Part shown: positions 5,833 through 6,911 of the stretch, piece after piece | Numbering within the stretch: position 1 is the first letter of the stretch | How the letters are laid out: each line of letters starts with the position of its first letter | From: Lautropia sp. SCN 70-15 | GTDB lineage: Bacteria > Pseudomonadota > Gammaproteobacteria > Burkholderiales > Burkholderiaceae_E | NCBI GenBank assembly: GCA_001724315.1 | Contig: MEEC01000269.1 | Coordinates: forward strand, 1-6,911 | Direction: 5' to 3' | DNA: 6,911 nucleotides | Program-made: the position numbers and the translations under genes | The notes under the pieces: model-generated | What the model saw: the letters and a program-made list of their open reading frames with translations, nothing else | The model's database searches: none | What the model was told of the DNA's origin: nothing

Positions 5833-6651
5833 ATGAAAGCGCGGGGATTCGCGACGCTGGCGCTGCCGGCGGTGCTGCTCCTGCTCGTGTTCTTCGCGCT
5901 GCCGGTGGTGGGCGTGCTGGCCGATGCCTTCAGCGAGGGCACGCGCGCCTTCACGCGGGTGTTCGCGATGCCGGGCTTCTGGCCCTCGGTGCTCGGCACG
6001 CTGCTGCTCACTGCCGTGGCGTCGACGCTGTCGATCGCGGTCGGCGTGGCGGTGGTGCAGCACCTGGCCAGGCTGCCCGAGCGGCAGCGCACGCTGCTGT
6101 CCTTCGTGATCGCCTTGCCGCTGACCTTCTCGGGCTTGATCGTGGCCTACGGCTTCATCCTGACCTACGGGCGCGCCGGCTTCGTCACGCAACTGCTGGG
6201 CGTCGCCGGCGTGGAGCCGGCGGTGTTCGGCAAGGCCCTGTTCACCCCCACCGGGCTGGCCTTCGCGTCGTCCTACTACCTGATCCCGCGGGTCGTGATG
6301 GCGCTGCTGCCGGTGTTCGTGAACTTCGACCGCGCGCAGCTGGCGGTGGCCGAGTCGCTTGGCGCGACGCCTGCGCAGGCCTTCCGACAGGTGATGCTGC
6401 CGCAGGTGCTGGGCCCGATCGCGGGCGCCTTCTGCCTGATTGCCGCGGTGGTGTTCGGGGCCTACGGCACTGCGCTCGCGCTGGTCGGCACGCAGCTCGA
6501 GATCCTGCCCCTGCAGCTGTACAGCCTGATCTCCGAGACCGGGTCGGACTTTCCGGCCGCCGCGGCGCTGGCCCTGCTGATCACCGCGGCCTGCTCGGCG
6601 ATCATGGCCACCGGCGAGTGGTTCGGCAGTCGGCACGAGCGGTATCTTTGA
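5833..6651 (+). CDS. ABC importer permease, PotB-like
   Basis: The second inner-membrane subunit of the importer, 272 residues. Hydrophobic segments lie near 8-30, 52-74, 88-112, 137-160, 193-218 and 241-260. The cytoplasmic coupling loop reads AESLGATPAQAF (173-184) and ends in MLP (188-190), the EAA motif with its conserved glycine at 177. It is a different protein from the first permease, as expected for a heterodimeric channel. The gene starts 7 bases after the binding-protein stop. GGAG (5829-5832) directly abuts the ATG with no spacer, which is poor, so translation may depend on ribosomes finishing the gene upstream. The N-terminal helix begins soon after this ATG, so a later start is unlikely. 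Having this permease last, rather than beside the other one, is less usual for the family. Confidence 0.9.
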   Translation: MKARGFATLALPAVLLLLVFFALPVVGVLADAFSEGTRAFTRVFAMPGFWPSVLGTLLLTAVASTLSIAVGVAVVQHLARLPERQRTLLSFVIALPLTFSGLIVAYGFILTYGRAGFVTQLLGVAGVEPAVFGKALFTPTGLAFASSYYLIPRVVMALLPVFVNFDRAQLAVAESLGATPAQAFRQVMLPQVLGPIAGAFCLIAAVVFGAYGTALALVGTQLEILPLQLYSLISETGSDFPAAAALALLITAACSAIMATGEWFGSRHERYL

Positions 6652-6659
6652 GGCATGCG

Positions 6660-6666
6660 AAGGAGG
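6660..6666 (+). promoter_or_regulatory. Strong ribosome binding site before the terminal gene
   Basis: AAGGAGG lies 8 bases before a GTG (6675) and 11 bases before an ATG (6678) in the same frame. Spacing favours the GTG; codon preference favours the ATG. The two choices differ by a single residue. Confidence 0.6.
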
Positions 6667-6677
6667 CGGCGGGCGTG

Positions 6678-6911
6678 ATGACGGACCTCGGCACGCAGAA
6701 GATTTCGCTGTGGCTCGATGCCGACCGCAAGCGGCTGTCCGATGGCGCAGGGCGGGCATTCGATCCGGTGAGCCGGGCCTGGCGCCAGGCCACCGAGGGC
6801 CAGGCGATCACCGGAGCGCGCGGCGAATCGTCGGGGCGCGGCAGATCGTCCGGGCCGGGCACGCCAATCGATCTCGTGTCGGCGGCGCACTGGCTGCAAC
6901 GCGAGAGCGGG
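6678..6911 (+). CDS. Unidentified protein, N-terminal 78 residues only
   Basis: An open frame runs from the ATG at 6678 (or GTG at 6675) to the right edge without a stop, behind the strong AAGGAGG. It begins MTDLGTQKISLWLDADRK, with a short strand-like stretch (KISLWLDA, 8-15). A hydrophilic segment rich in Gly, Ser and Arg follows (about 46-60), then VSAAHWLQRESG (67-78), where the window ends. There is no signal peptide or membrane segment, so a soluble protein is likely. The gene starts 26 bases after the last permease on the same strand and is probably in the importer operon, perhaps acting on the imported compound. I do not recognise the family with confidence. A vague resemblance to the N-terminal lead-in of SLOG/lysine-decarboxylase-like proteins is only an impression. 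The catalytic part, if any, lies outside the window. Confidence 0.6.
   Translation, partial: MTDLGTQKISLWLDADRKRLSDGAGRAFDPVSRAWRQATEGQAITGARGESSGRGRSSGPGTPIDLVSAAHWLQRESG

Noticed and set aside
3585..6092. Open frame of 835 residues on the minus strand, the longest in the window
   Set aside because: It lies opposite the ATPase, binding-protein and permease genes, which carry full motif sets. Its translation is arginine-, histidine- and glycine-rich with no domain or membrane pattern, as expected for an antisense frame in GC-rich DNA.

Overview
The window is GC-rich and gene-dense with short gaps, which suggests a high-GC proteobacterium. A CadR/PbrR-type regulator divergent from a small cation diffusion facilitator (CDF), next to polyamine/iron-type ABC importer genes, is a combination I associate with Burkholderiales. 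That assignment is inference from style, not from a marker gene. I see no rRNA or tRNA, mobile element or CRISPR array, and no gap longer than about 170 bases.

Left part (1-1596): the N-terminal 306 residues of an MFS transporter run off the left edge on the minus strand. It is divergent from a stand-alone macro-domain protein (1090-1596, plus strand). The 169-base gap between them holds an unusually AT-rich patch that probably carries the promoters.

Middle (1628-2802): a metal-responsive pair. A CDF-family cation efflux gene (minus strand, GTG start at 2262) carries a one-base frameshift at a C run at 2026-2030, so it is either a pseudogene or a sequence error. Divergent from it is an intact MerR-family regulator with the CadR/PbrR cysteine signature. 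Between them is a textbook MerR-type promoter: TTGACT, a 19-base spacer containing a dyad, then TCTAAT. It faces the CDF gene. A second promoter for the regulator overlaps it, so one operator could control both genes.

Right part (2917-6651, probably continuing to 6911): an ABC importer operon in the order permease, ATPase, periplasmic binding protein, permease. Two successive stop-start junctions are tight: a 4-base ATGA overlap, then a Shine-Dalgarno that overlaps a stop codon. The proteins belong to the broad polyamine/Fe(III)/phosphonate-type importer group, but the substrate cannot be read from the sequence. A further gene with a strong Shine-Dalgarno begins 26 bases after the last permease and leaves the window. 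I do not recognise it.

No clearly new biological system is visible. The points most worth following are the CDF frameshift, the divergent macro domain with atypical active-site loops, the importer with permease genes at both ends, and the unidentified terminal gene.
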